Source: an uncultured Collinsella sp.
GTDB lineage: Bacteria; Actinomycetota; Coriobacteriia; Coriobacteriales; Coriobacteriaceae
Length of the DNA: 64,000 bases
NCBI GenBank assembly: GCA_902493145.1
Contig: CABUOA010000007.1
Coordinates: forward strand, 13,858-77,857
Direction of reading: 5' to 3'
The notes under the pieces were generated by a model that saw nothing but the letters and a program-made list of their open reading frames with translations, was not told the DNA's origin and did no database searches. A program made the translations under genes and the position numbers. Below are positions 45,001 through 54,300 of this stretch, in pieces; the stretch's first letter is position 1; each line of letters begins with the position of its first letter.

Positions 45001-45705
45001 TATCCGGAGCGCGATTCGTACAGCTACTCGTCAATTGCCGCGGCGCTGCATGCCGAGTCCGAGGACCGTGCCGCCGAGGCACACGTGCCCATGGACGAGG
45101 CCGGCGATGATGCGGAGTCGGATGGTTCCGAGATGACGGATGCAGACGTGGCCGCCGTTGAGCCCGCCGGCAACCCCATGGCGCTGGGCTCGGCGTTCCA
45201 TGCTGCCTGCCAGTGGCTGATCGAGATGGGTGCCGACGCGTTGCCCGCTGCGCGCGCCGATGCGCTGGCACGCTTGTGGCGCCTGACGCCGGAGCAGCGC
45301 GAACGCTTCGACGTTGCCCTGGACCGCTGGCTCAAGTCGGCTGTTCGTGCCGACCTGCTCGCGTGGCCGTGCGTTCGCGCCGAGGTGCCGTTCTTTTCGC
45401 TGGGCTGTGAGGACAAGGACATTGCCCGCTACGGTGCATATGCCGAGGGCGCCATCGACGCTTTGGCAACCGACCCGGCCGATCCGTCGCGCGCGCTGGT
45501 CATCGACTACAAGACGGGCGGCACACCGGACGAGACGCCGGATCAGCTGCAGGAGAAGCACGCCCTGCAGGCGCGCGTCTACGCTGATGTTCTGCACAAG
45601 GCGGGCTTTGAGGCCGTGACCGTCAAGTTCGTCCGCGTGGAGCAGCCGGATCCAACCATCTTCGTCAAACCCGCCGAACCTCAAGTAGTCACCTACAACC
45701 TTTAG
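42073..45705 (+). CDS. addA: AddA helicase-nuclease subunit
   Basis: This 1210-residue UvrD-family helicase carries a C-terminal nuclease. Motifs in order: Walker A SAGAGSGKT (K31), AITFTKDAAAEIRDRV, motif II VMIDEFQDTDQMQ (near 345), GDAQQSIYRFRGAE, motif V/VI region MTVHASKGLEYPVV (near 720) and YVAMTRARE. The nuclease motif is VIDYKTGG (near 1142), followed by QARVYADVL. With AddB it resects double-strand breaks and degrades foreign linear DNA. An acidic low-complexity stretch (about 930-1030) separates helicase and nuclease. Confidence 0.93.
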   Translation: MDLSTLMPQQLQIVKTLDRPLFVSAGAGSGKTFTLTRRIVYALSPESGPFVEHLDQVLAITFTKDAAAEIRDRVRRALIDEGMDEEALTVDDAWISTIHGMCSRILRAHALELGIDPEFTVLTDTDELMDQAVEHVLGRATAPNAAPELAASLKALYAWYPMTGEGGPFGAGTTIKGLVRDLLELSSQLPGGMDDVRMARGQADTSALADAYRAALGASKAATEKAQVALDAIDAFEASGKTMGDAARLMMSCTMPRASKAFPKEQVELLKAEAADAFINIVLACGAPALDALVGLARSVEAEYRALKAEQSALDNNDLLRMAYEALRDYPAIRAAYEGRFKMVMIDEFQDTDQMQVDLIRYLTGAGERALCTVGDAQQSIYRFRGAEVEVFRRQERKVGSTVTSEVPAATDVPAGELVKLVRNFRSHDEVLRYVARVFDGDGGGLMQGFLDLEASDGRKDTLVADASRRQAVFVAGGTTQERTRAKARAIAERFRALADAGQPQGGMVLLLGRMTNADVYAQAFRDQGLDCVIAGGSVFAQAAEVQTVRALVCALANPADTAQGLMPLLASPMFALGAQEFLALATKLDEETGETSRRNIDAGIMSDFDVPGLQGLPLVTRARQVLRYALRRVGCDSFAAIAHDVVNASGWFVRLAQRGPEGKAIAANVLKALDAVAEAEAELGNSPRSIALAFDRFLAGKEAPGALNEEGDGAVRIMTVHASKGLEYPVVAVAECFGVRKSSGAAQMGRVDGGAQVVALPARFDGVKLADGTFVKGDDVKKQFEHAFKGKGTSLWLPPELMEDVCATGSPAEAFVRLRNDDLRLSLEERARLLYVAMTRARELVILAMDAGVSRGKLCAPTFYVEMDLTYDVLRRILPTDSLDMPQLDADHLVFDNSQPGDYELISLADFTFGEQAFEANASLDAEGRLVRGDAEPEGAGADARAAVPGPADPEPDSFELVYPQAVGVRMGTCPYPERDSYSYSSIAAALHAESEDRAAEAHVPMDEAGDDAESDGSEMTDADVAAVEPAGNPMALGSAFHAACQWLIEMGADALPAARADALARLWRLTPEQRERFDVALDRWLKSAVRADLLAWPCVRAEVPFFSLGCEDKDIARYGAYAEGAIDALATDPADPSRALVIDYKTGGTPDETPDQLQEKHALQARVYADVLHKAGFEAVTVKFVRVEQPDPTIFVKPAEPQVVTYNL

Positions 45706-45721
45706 CCACCTCAGGCTTTAT

Positions 45722-45776
45722 GGTGCTATTTGGTTGGTTTTGCGGCCGTAAGGCCCTCAATCGTCCAAATGGCACC
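45722..45776. repeat. 12-bp inverted repeat after addA
   Basis: GGTGCTATTTGG (45722-45733) pairs with CCAAATGGCACC (45765-45776) with one mismatch, with GGCC pairs inside the loop. It may end addA transcription, although no T-run follows. TACAAT at 45804-45809 could be a -10 box for the small frame at 45842. Confidence 0.5.
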
Positions 45777-45841
45777 GCAACGCATGGGAGAGCCTGGGGC
45801 GGTACAATGGCTCGAACGGTTCAAGCGAATAAGGAGCCATC

Positions 45842-45988
45842 ATGCAGCTCACCAAAACGCTTAAGGTGACGCCGGAGGAGCTTTTTGACGCTCTGGCGGG
45901 GTCCATCATGCAGGATATCGAGAACGCCACGGGCAAGTGTCCCAGCCGCAACAAGCTCAACGGCTATAAGTATGAGAAGCGCCCATAG
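45842..45988 (+). CDS. 48-residue DUF3284-like fragment
   Basis: A short frame MQLTKTLKVTPEELFDAL to EKRP with a good AAGGAG site. It matches the start of the DUF3284 family (strand, then FDxLxxSxxQDIExATGK, then GYKYEK), whose members are about 140 residues. The stop comes one third of the way in, and no continuation is seen in the next 100 bp in any frame. It is therefore a truncated gene, or a minimal form still translated. An AT-richer MFS gene begins 98 bp later, so truncation during that insertion is possible. Confidence 0.6.
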   Translation: MQLTKTLKVTPEELFDALAGSIMQDIENATGKCPSRNKLNGYKYEKRP

Positions 45989-46086
45989 CGCAAAAGGTAA
46001 GGTGACTCTTCATCGGAAACCGTGAACACTTCGGGCTTCGAGTCAGTAGCGAGCGGCCCGGCAAAATTAGTTGATGGAAGTGCCAA

Positions 46087-47286
46087 ATGAATAAGAATGC
46101 CGCTACGCAACTGCACATCTATTCCGCCTTTTTCGTTCTCGCGGGATTTGTTTTAAATCGGGGAGTGTTTCTACTTTTCCTTGCGGATAAAGGAATGTCT
46201 GTCACGGAAATCGCGCTTTATCAAGCCCTGTACAACATTGCAACGGTCGTCCTCGAGCTGCCAACAGGGCTGGTAGGCGATTTCTTTGGAAAGAAGTTCT
46301 CGATTCAAGTGGGCGTTCTGCTTCTTTTCTTCCATACGGCTGGCATGCTGTTACTCTCAGGCCCCTTTCTCGTCGCGCTTTCCCTTGTTGAGGCACTCGC
46401 CTACTTCCTTCAATCGGGATCCGAACAAGCACTTTTATATGAAATTGCCCGAAATGCCGGTCAAGGAGAGCGCTTCCTCACCATCAACGCTCGGCTGCTT
46501 GCCGCGCAATCAATCGCGACGGGAGTGGCAATCGTACTTGGATCATTCATTGCCCAAATATCTTGGAGTGCCCTCTACGTATGCGTTTCCGTTTTCTATC
46601 TTCTGCAGCTTTTCCTTCTGTATCCCATTGAGAGGACGGAAGCGACCCGTTCTGAAAGCTCTGAAAAGGGAAGGTTTGACGCGGCCAAGATGTTCAGACG
46701 CGAAACCTGGCGTGTTGGAGAATCCGCTTTTGCGGTATTGCTTCTTCTAATCGGCACAAGCATGCTCGATGGATTCTATGGGAGTTATTACAACTTGAAT
46801 CAGTTGGTATTCGACGCATTTGATGCTCCCGTCTCCATAATAGGAATCTTTTTCGGTGCATCCTATGCAGTAAATGCGACGGCCTACATTGCAGCAGATT
46901 TCTTCTCATTGCGTTTCGGGAAAAGAAATACCATGCTCGGCTCGATGCTAATCGAGGCTGGCCTTTTCATGATTCTTCCGTGGTTTGCTTCAAATCCGCT
47001 GTGTTTGTTTGGCCTTAGCATGGTGCTTTGTTTTCTCCCAGAAGTGGTGTACATCACTTCGGAAAACTTAATCCAAGACGCGATAGCGGACGATCTCCGC
47101 GCGACGATCCTTTCCGTCGCGTCTCTGGTAAGGGCTCTCTTTTCTGCAGTGTTTTTCTCCATATTTGGACATGTGTTGGGGTTATATCCCATTCAGATAG
47201 CGCTCGGTATTATTGGTGCAATCGCGATAGCAATTACCGCCGTTGTTTCATTAAAAATGGTTGGAATACAGGTCTCCAAGAATTGA
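46087..47286 (+). CDS. MFS-type transporter, probably acquired
   Basis: This 399-residue membrane protein has about twelve hydrophobic segments. The MFS loop 2-3 signature is visible as LPTGLVGDFFGKKFSI (near residue 60). The substrate is unknown; the pattern LYQALYNIATVVLELPTG is that of the drug-efflux-like MFS branch common in Firmicutes. Base composition is clearly lower in GC than in addA or dnaE on either side, and codon choice differs (many A/T third positions). It stands next to a truncated gene. GGAAG precedes the ATG. Transfer is therefore likely. Confidence 0.83.
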   Translation: MNKNAATQLHIYSAFFVLAGFVLNRGVFLLFLADKGMSVTEIALYQALYNIATVVLELPTGLVGDFFGKKFSIQVGVLLLFFHTAGMLLLSGPFLVALSLVEALAYFLQSGSEQALLYEIARNAGQGERFLTINARLLAAQSIATGVAIVLGSFIAQISWSALYVCVSVFYLLQLFLLYPIERTEATRSESSEKGRFDAAKMFRRETWRVGESAFAVLLLLIGTSMLDGFYGSYYNLNQLVFDAFDAPVSIIGIFFGASYAVNATAYIAADFFSLRFGKRNTMLGSMLIEAGLFMILPWFASNPLCLFGLSMVLCFLPEVVYITSENLIQDAIADDLRATILSVASLVRALFSAVFFSIFGHVLGLYPIQIALGIIGAIAIAITAVVSLKMVGIQVSKN

Positions 47287-47429
47287 TATATCGATTGACG
47301 AGCTATCCGAAGCGTCGAGCCTTCTTGATGGACATGACTATTCGTCACAAATCATTCCGCGCATCGCCGGGGTTCCAGTAATACTCGATATATCTGGATG
47401 CCCTCATTCCCCTTTTTGAAGGTCCCAAA

Positions 47430-47458
47430 TTGACTACCCGTGTTGGTTTGGCTAGGTT
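47430..47458 (+). promoter_or_regulatory. Likely dnaE promoter
   Basis: TTGACT (47430-47435), a 17-bp spacer and TAGGTT (47453-47458), 69 bp before the dnaE start. No other structure was seen in the 240-bp gap. Confidence 0.5.
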
Positions 47459-47526
47459 CGGGTGCTATCCGCGCCGTGCGGTAAAATCGTTCAGTCAGAA
47501 CACGAACCCGCATCGGAGCTCATCAC

Positions 47527-50500
47527 ATGGCATTCGTCCATCTGCACAATCACACTGTTTTCTCCATGCTCGACGGCGCAACCCGTATCCAGGATATGGT
47601 CAACCGTGCCGTAGAGCTGGGCATGCCCGCCGTGGCCATTACCGACCACGGCTACATGTATGGCGTACCCGACCTGGCGCTGGCCTGCGACGCCGTCAAC
47701 CACAACACGCCCGAGTACAAGACATGGAGCCACGACAAGGCCTTCTTGGAAAAGGATCGCCGCGACGAGCTGGTGGAGCCCGATCCCGAGGCAAACCCGC
47801 GCGAGCATGCCCAGTATGTGAAGGACATGGCCATGTGGGACGAGAAGGGCAACATCGACGAGCTCAAGCCGCCCCTGGTCATCAAACCCATCTTTGGCTG
47901 CGAGGTCTACTTTACGCCGGACGAGACGCTCGCCCGCGACCACAAGCCCGAGCTCTACCACATGATCCTTCTGGCCAAGGACCAGGAGGGCTACGTCAAC
48001 CTGATGCAGACGGTTTCCGAGGCAGCCGTGCAGGGCTTTTACTACAAGCCGCGCGTGACGCTCGACAACCTGCGCCGCCACGCCAAGGGCATGATCTGCA
48101 CCAGCGCCTGCATCGCGGGCATCATTCCCAAATACATCGACCGCGGTGACATGGAGGGCGCCATCAAGTGGGCCGAGACCTTCCGTGATACCTTCGAACC
48201 TGGCGACTTCTACATCGAGATCCAGGAACACGGCATCACCACCGACAACGGCCTGACCGACGAGCAGATGGACCGCACGCTCATCGATATCGCCAAGCAG
48301 GTGGGCGTCAAGGTCATTGCCACCAACGACTTCCACTACCTGCGCCGCGAGGACGCGCCGGTGCAGGACGTCATCATGTGCATTGGCATGAACGCCAAGG
48401 TCGACGACCCCAACCGCATGCGCATGACCGGCTCGGAGTTTTATATGAAGACCGAGGAGGAGATGCGGGCGATGTTCCCGTATTGCCCCGAGGCCTGCGA
48501 CAACACGCTCGAGATCGCCGACAAGTGCTACGTAGAGCTGGACTGGGACTCCATCATCCTGCCGCGCTTCCCGCTGCTCGACCCCGGCGAGACACACGAG
48601 AGCCAGTTCCGCCGCGAGTGCGAGAAGGGCCTGCGCCAGCACTATGGTGACGACTGGGCCACGCGCGAGATCGGTGGCGTCAACATCAAAGAGCGCTTTG
48701 AGTACGAATACAAGGTCATTTGCGACAAGGGCTTTGCCGCCTACTTCCTCATCGTCGCCGAGTACGTGCAATGGGCCAAGGACAACGGCATCGGCGTCGG
48801 CCCCGGCCGTGGCTCGGCCGCCGGCGCTATCGTCGCCTACGCCATGAACATCACCGCGTTCGACCCGCTCGAGAACGGCCTGATGTTCGAGAGGTTCCTG
48901 TCCCCGCAGCGTACCGAGATGCCCGATATCGATATGGACTTCGACGATGAGCGGCGCCTCGAGGTCGTGGAGCACGTTCGCCAGCTCTACGGCCCCGAGA
49001 AGGTCACCCACGTCATCACCTACTCGACCATCAAGGCCAAGCAGGCCATCAACGACGCCGCGCGCGTCCTGGACTACCCGGTCTACATGGGTCAGCGCCT
49101 GTCCAAGATGGTCTCGAGCGACCCCAAGGTCAAACTCAAGCAGGTGCTCGACAAGCAACCCGGCAAAGAGGATCTGTTTAACCCCGACTTTGCCGAGGCC
49201 TATAAAAAGGATGACGACGCCCGCCGCATCATCGACACGGCGCTCTCGATTGAGGGCCTCACCCGTGGCGAGGGCGTGCACGCGTGCGCCGTTCTGATCT
49301 GCCGCGACCCCGTCAACGAGCATGTGCCCACCAAGCTCGACACCAAGGGCGGCGTCGAGATTACCCAGTACGAGGGCCATACCGTTGCCGACATGGGCCT
49401 GCTCAAGATGGACTTCTTGGGCCTGCGCACGCTGACGGTTATCTCCAAGGCCAAGGCAAACATCAAAAAGAACTTCGGCATCGACATCAAAGAGGAAGAG
49501 ATCCCCTTTGACGATCCCGAGATCTTTAAGCTCATGGGTTCCGGCCACACCGCCGGCGTCTTCCAGGTCGAGTCCGCCGGCATGACGGCCACGATCAAGA
49601 ACATGAAGCCCACCGAGTACAAGCACGTCGTGGCATTGATCGCTCTGTACCGCCCGGGCCCGCTGGGCGCCGGCATGGTTTCGTCCTACATCAACCGTAT
49701 GAACGGCAAGGAGCCGGCCGTCTCCTACGACGACCGCCTGGACGACATCCTGGGCGAAACCTACGGCACCATGGTCTACCAGGAGCAGGTTATGCTCATC
49801 TCCGTCGAGATGTGCGGCTTCTCCAAGGGCGAATCGGACTCGCGTATCCGTAAGCCCGTGGCTAAGAAGAAAATCAAGCTGCTCACGTCGACGGTGCTCC
49901 ACTGGGAGGATGGCTCGGACGAGACCACCTACGACCACTGGATGAACGGCGCTATCAAGAACAACTACACGCGCGAGGTCGCCCAGAAGATTTGGGACGA
50001 TGTTCTCGAGTTCGCATCTTACGCCTTTAACAAGTCGCACTCCGCCGGCTACGCCATCCTGGTTATGCAGACGGCGTGGCTCAAGGCGCACTATCCGCAC
50101 GAGTACATGGCGGCCGTTCTGACGTCCTATACGGGCAAGACCGACAAGATCGTTCATTACGTTTCGGCGTGCCGTCACGACGGCATCCCCGTGCTGTCGC
50201 CAGATGTCAACGAGTCCGGTACCGAGTTCACGGCTACCAAGGAGGGCGTGCGCTTTGGTCTGGCCGGCATCCGCGGCGTGGGCACCGGCGTGGCACAGGC
50301 GATTATTGCCGAGCGCGAGGCGGGCGGCCCGTTTAAGACGCTGCACGACTTTGTCGAGCGCGTGGACTCGAGCCAGGCCAACCGTCGCGTGATCGAATCG
50401 CTCATCAAGGCAGGCGCCTTCGACTCCACGGGGTATCCGCGTCGCCAGATGATGCACTTTGTGGACAAGAACAACCCCGAGAACATCATCGATGCCGCGG

Positions 50501-51330
50501 TGAAGCGCCAGAAGGATCGCGCGAGCGGCCAGACGTCGTTCTTCGATATGTTTGGCGACGTTGAGGGCTCGGGCTTTGAGGTGAGCGTGCCCGATCCGGA
50601 TGGCCAGGAATGGGACCGCCACCTTAAGTTGAGTCAGGAGAAGGAGGTTCTGGGCATCTATGTCTCGGACCACCCGCTGCGCCCGTTTGAGTATGCACTA
50701 GCCAAGGCGCGTGACTTCTCGTTCTCGCAGATCGACACCGGCTACGAAGTTCAGAATCCTACGGGCGGCACCATCAACCAGGAAATTCCCGAGGGCAAGG
50801 CGCTGTGGTGGGCCGGCATGGTCTCGAGCGTGTCCAAGCGCGTGACCAAAAACGGTGACCCCATGGGCATCGTGCAGCTCGAGGACATGGAAGGCGAGGC
50901 CACCGTCGTCGTGTTCCCCAAGACCTACAAGGAGGCCGAGGGGTACCTGTACGGCGAGGTCGATCCCGAGACCGGCGCGCAGCTGTCCGATGCCTTTGTG
51001 CGCATTAAGGGCAAGCTCGAGCGCTCGGACCGCGGCGACCAGATCATCGCGCAGGAGATCGTGCCGCTCGAGCTCAACGAGGAGAACAACAAGCCCAAGG
51101 TGTTTGAGGTCATGGTGCCCAACAGCCGCTTTAGCCAGGGCAATATGGCGCGCCTGGCCACGGTGCTCACCGCTAACCCGGGCGGCGACCGCGTGGAGAT
51201 CTTTATCGAGCAGGTGGACGGGCGCGTGCTGCGTGCCGAGGTACCTGCCAAGGTCAACGCGCGTTCGATTCCGCTGCTGGCCGAGGCCAAGGCCATTGTG
51301 GGTAACCAGGGCCGCGTGACGGTGATCTAA
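47527..51330 (+). CDS. dnaE: DNA polymerase III alpha subunit
   Basis: This 1267-residue replicative polymerase has an N-terminal PHP domain (HLHNHTVFSMLDG, then TDHGYMYG), the palm with GRGSAAGAIVAYAMNI and the catalytic Asp in PDIDMDFDDERR (near 468), the beta-binding and OB regions at the C-terminus (WAGMVSSVSKRVTKNG). It is about 100 residues longer than E. coli DnaE. Extra sequence lies in the PHP region (about 75-115) and near 775-800 (KIKLLTSTVLHWEDG), where most DnaE proteins have a short KKK..M loop. No intein motifs were seen. The start follows GGAGCTCATCAC. Confidence 0.96.
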   Translation: MAFVHLHNHTVFSMLDGATRIQDMVNRAVELGMPAVAITDHGYMYGVPDLALACDAVNHNTPEYKTWSHDKAFLEKDRRDELVEPDPEANPREHAQYVKDMAMWDEKGNIDELKPPLVIKPIFGCEVYFTPDETLARDHKPELYHMILLAKDQEGYVNLMQTVSEAAVQGFYYKPRVTLDNLRRHAKGMICTSACIAGIIPKYIDRGDMEGAIKWAETFRDTFEPGDFYIEIQEHGITTDNGLTDEQMDRTLIDIAKQVGVKVIATNDFHYLRREDAPVQDVIMCIGMNAKVDDPNRMRMTGSEFYMKTEEEMRAMFPYCPEACDNTLEIADKCYVELDWDSIILPRFPLLDPGETHESQFRRECEKGLRQHYGDDWATREIGGVNIKERFEYEYKVICDKGFAAYFLIVAEYVQWAKDNGIGVGPGRGSAAGAIVAYAMNITAFDPLENGLMFERFLSPQRTEMPDIDMDFDDERRLEVVEHVRQLYGPEKVTHVITYSTIKAKQAINDAARVLDYPVYMGQRLSKMVSSDPKVKLKQVLDKQPGKEDLFNPDFAEAYKKDDDARRIIDTALSIEGLTRGEGVHACAVLICRDPVNEHVPTKLDTKGGVEITQYEGHTVADMGLLKMDFLGLRTLTVISKAKANIKKNFGIDIKEEEIPFDDPEIFKLMGSGHTAGVFQVESAGMTATIKNMKPTEYKHVVALIALYRPGPLGAGMVSSYINRMNGKEPAVSYDDRLDDILGETYGTMVYQEQVMLISVEMCGFSKGESDSRIRKPVAKKKIKLLTSTVLHWEDGSDETTYDHWMNGAIKNNYTREVAQKIWDDVLEFASYAFNKSHSAGYAILVMQTAWLKAHYPHEYMAAVLTSYTGKTDKIVHYVSACRHDGIPVLSPDVNESGTEFTATKEGVRFGLAGIRGVGTGVAQAIIAEREAGGPFKTLHDFVERVDSSQANRRVIESLIKAGAFDSTGYPRRQMMHFVDKNNPENIIDAAVKRQKDRASGQTSFFDMFGDVEGSGFEVSVPDPDGQEWDRHLKLSQEKEVLGIYVSDHPLRPFEYALAKARDFSFSQIDTGYEVQNPTGGTINQEIPEGKALWWAGMVSSVSKRVTKNGDPMGIVQLEDMEGEATVVVFPKTYKEAEGYLYGEVDPETGAQLSDAFVRIKGKLERSDRGDQIIAQEIVPLELNEENNKPKVFEVMVPNSRFSQGNMARLATVLTANPGGDRVEIFIEQVDGRVLRAEVPAKVNARSIPLLAEAKAIVGNQGRVTVI

Positions 51331-51358
51331 GCTACCCCGGGTGAGATTGGAGGAAGTG

Positions 51359-54300
51359 ATGGCGCAGGGGACGTTTGTGCAGGCGCTTCGCAAAGAGGCG
51401 GCGTTGAGCGGCACCTTTATGAAGGGCCGCTCGCTCATGCTCAACGGCGCCGTGCTGTCGATTGAGGACAGCGGCTCGCGCTTCTCCAAAAACGTGACGG
51501 TTGAGGGCTCGGTGCGCGGCTCGCGCGGCGACCTGTACAAGACGCACGTGGCGCTCGATATGGACGAGCACGAGGTTATCGACTACGACTGCGACTGCCC
51601 CGCCGCATACCGCTATCCCGGTATGTGCAAGCACGCCATCGCCACAGCGCTGGCGTACCTGGACACCAGCGGCATTGAGCCTGTTGAGGGGCTGCGCACG
51701 CCGGTTCGCACGTTTACGGCGCAGCCGAAACAGCCCGCGCGCGCCGCGTCCGCCGCGCCGGCCGTCAACCCCAACTTTCCCTTCCCGGCGCCCGTCCCCA
51801 CGAGCCCGAGCCTTGTGGCGGCGCTTTCCGATCTTTCGGACGCGCGCATGGATGAGCTGGCGAGCATGCGCCGCAAACTAGCCGGTGCCGTTGATCCCGA
51901 CGCCCCCAAAGCGGCGTTGGAGCCCTCGTTGGTGCCGTACTACAATCCGCTGTTCGCTGACCGCTTTAGCTGGGCGCTCGAGTTCCGCATTCGCTGTGGA
52001 TCGGTCTCCTACGTGGTCAAGGACATCGACGGCATGGCCGATGCCTACGTGCGCGGCGGCACGTTCTCCTATGGCAAGAAGCTCACGTTTGTCCATTCAC
52101 CTGAGGCCTTTGACGAAACATCGGCAAAGCTGCTCAACCTTGTTGTGACGACAGTTGCCTATCTCGATGACATCACAAGCTCGCGTTCGGCGTCGTACGA
52201 CTTTGCCCGCAGTGGTTTTGTTGCCGAGCGTCAGTTGCCGCTGTCCGAGCATAGCATCGTATATGTGCTGGACCTGCTGCGCGGCCAGACCATCTCCTTT
52301 GAGCCCGCCTGGTCGCGGGGGATGACGACGCATCGCACCTACGACGTGGCGGTTGAGCTGTCTCCGCAAGGGGAGGACGAGGCATCCGCTAAGCGCCCAC
52401 CGCTGCTTGCCGCCAAAATCGCGCCGGCGGCTGGTGGTAGCTATGACCTGCGCCTGCCCGCCGATATGTACTGCTTTGCGTCGGGCGATGCCGCCTACTT
52501 GGTTGACACGCGCCGCGCGCGCCGTACCGACGCTGCATTTGCTCAGCATGCCGCACCTTTTTTGTCGCGCTTGCTGCCGTGCCGCACGCCCGCCCATATT
52601 GCCGCCGAGCAGGTGGGTGAGTTCTGCCGTATGGCGCTGCCCATTTTGCGCGACTACACCGACCTCACCGCGCCCGCCGCGCTCGATACCGTGGCACCCG
52701 AGCCGAGCTTTGCTATGGCGATCGGCGTCGACGATGGGCTCGTGACCTGCAAAATTACGGTTACCTACGGCGATTGGTCGGCGGATCTCTTTAGCCTGGG
52801 CGCTCCGGGCAGCCCCTTCGAAGAGCAGCGCCCCGGTGTGCCGCCCCGCGACGAGGTGGCGGAGTTTCGCGTTATGGATACGGCGGCCCTGTACTTCGAT
52901 TTCTACGAGCGCGGTCTGGCGTTTGAGGAGCGCGATGACGCCCGCTTGTTCTGCCTGCTGACCGAGGGCCTGTCTGCCCTGTCCGAACTGGGTGAGATCA
53001 TGCTCAGCGACCGTCTGCGCCAGATCTCGGTCCGCCCCGCGCCCAAGCTCTCGGTTCGTGCGACCGTTAAGAGCAATCTGCTCGATGTCGAGCTGGGCGC
53101 GAGCGGGCTTTCGGCCGCGGACCTTGCCGTCTATCTCGATTCGTACAAGCGCCATCAAACGTTTGCGCGCCTTACGTCCGGCGACATCATTCGCCTGGAC
53201 GAGGGGGCGCGCGCCGCGTTTGGCCTTGCCGAGGACCTGGGTGTCGATGCCGTCGACCTGCTCGACGGCGTGTCGCTTCCCGCGTCGAGCACCCTGTTCG
53301 TCGACAGCATGCTCGCACGCACGCCGGCGCTCGAGGCCGATCGCGACGCTGCGTTCCGCCGTACCGTCGAGCGCCTGGACACGCTCGGCAAGATGGACTT
53401 TACGGTGCCGGCATCGCTCAAGGCAACGATGCGCGGCTACCAGGTCGACGGATACCAGTGGCTCGGCTCGCTCGAACACCTGGGCCTTGGCGGCATCTTG
53501 GCCGACGACATGGGCCTGGGCAAAACGCTCCAGATGATTGCGCATATTCTGGCGCGCGTGGAGGCGGGGGACACCAAGCCCACGCTCGTGGTATGCCCGG
53601 CCTCACTCGTGTACAACTGGACTGCCGAGCTGGAGCGCTTTGCCCCGTCGCTCGATGTGTGCGCCATTGTGGGCGCCAAGGCTCAACGCCGCGTGCAGAT
53701 CGCCGGCGTGGCCGAGCATAGCGTGGTCGTGACGTCGTATGACCTTATGCGGCGCGATATCGACGAGTACGTCGAGCGGGATTTTGCCCGCGTGGTGCTC
53801 GATGAGGCACAGTACATTAAAAATCCGCTCACGCAGGTGGCGCGCGCCGCCAAGCGCCTGCCTGCCGGCGTGCGCTTTGCCCTGACGGGCACGCCCATCG
53901 AAAACCGCCTGTCCGAGCTCTGGAGCATCTTCGACTTTTTGATGCCGGGCCTTTTGGGGACGCGCGAGTCGTTTGCCAAGCGCTTTGAGAGCCCCGTCGA
54001 GCATGCCGAGGGCGATAGCGCCGCTCGCCTGCAGGCGCTCGTGTCGCCGTTTGTGCTGCGCCGTGTTAAGGAAGACGTGGTGGCCGACCTGCCCGAGAAG
54101 ATCGAAGACACCGTCATGGCGCAGCTTACCGGCGAGCAGCGCAAGCTCTACCTGGCCAACCAGGACCGCATCGCCCAGCAGGTGCAGCACCGCGAGGCTG
54201 GGGAGTTTAAGAAGGACAAACTCAAGGTGCTCGCCGAGCTCACCAAGCTGCGCCAGATCTGCTGCGACCCGCGTCTACACTACGAGGATTACAAGGCGGG

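Noticed and set aside
47491..50673. 1060-codon antisense frame opposite dnaE
   Set aside because: Same reason; dnaE motifs are complete on the plus strand and the antisense product is compositionally odd.
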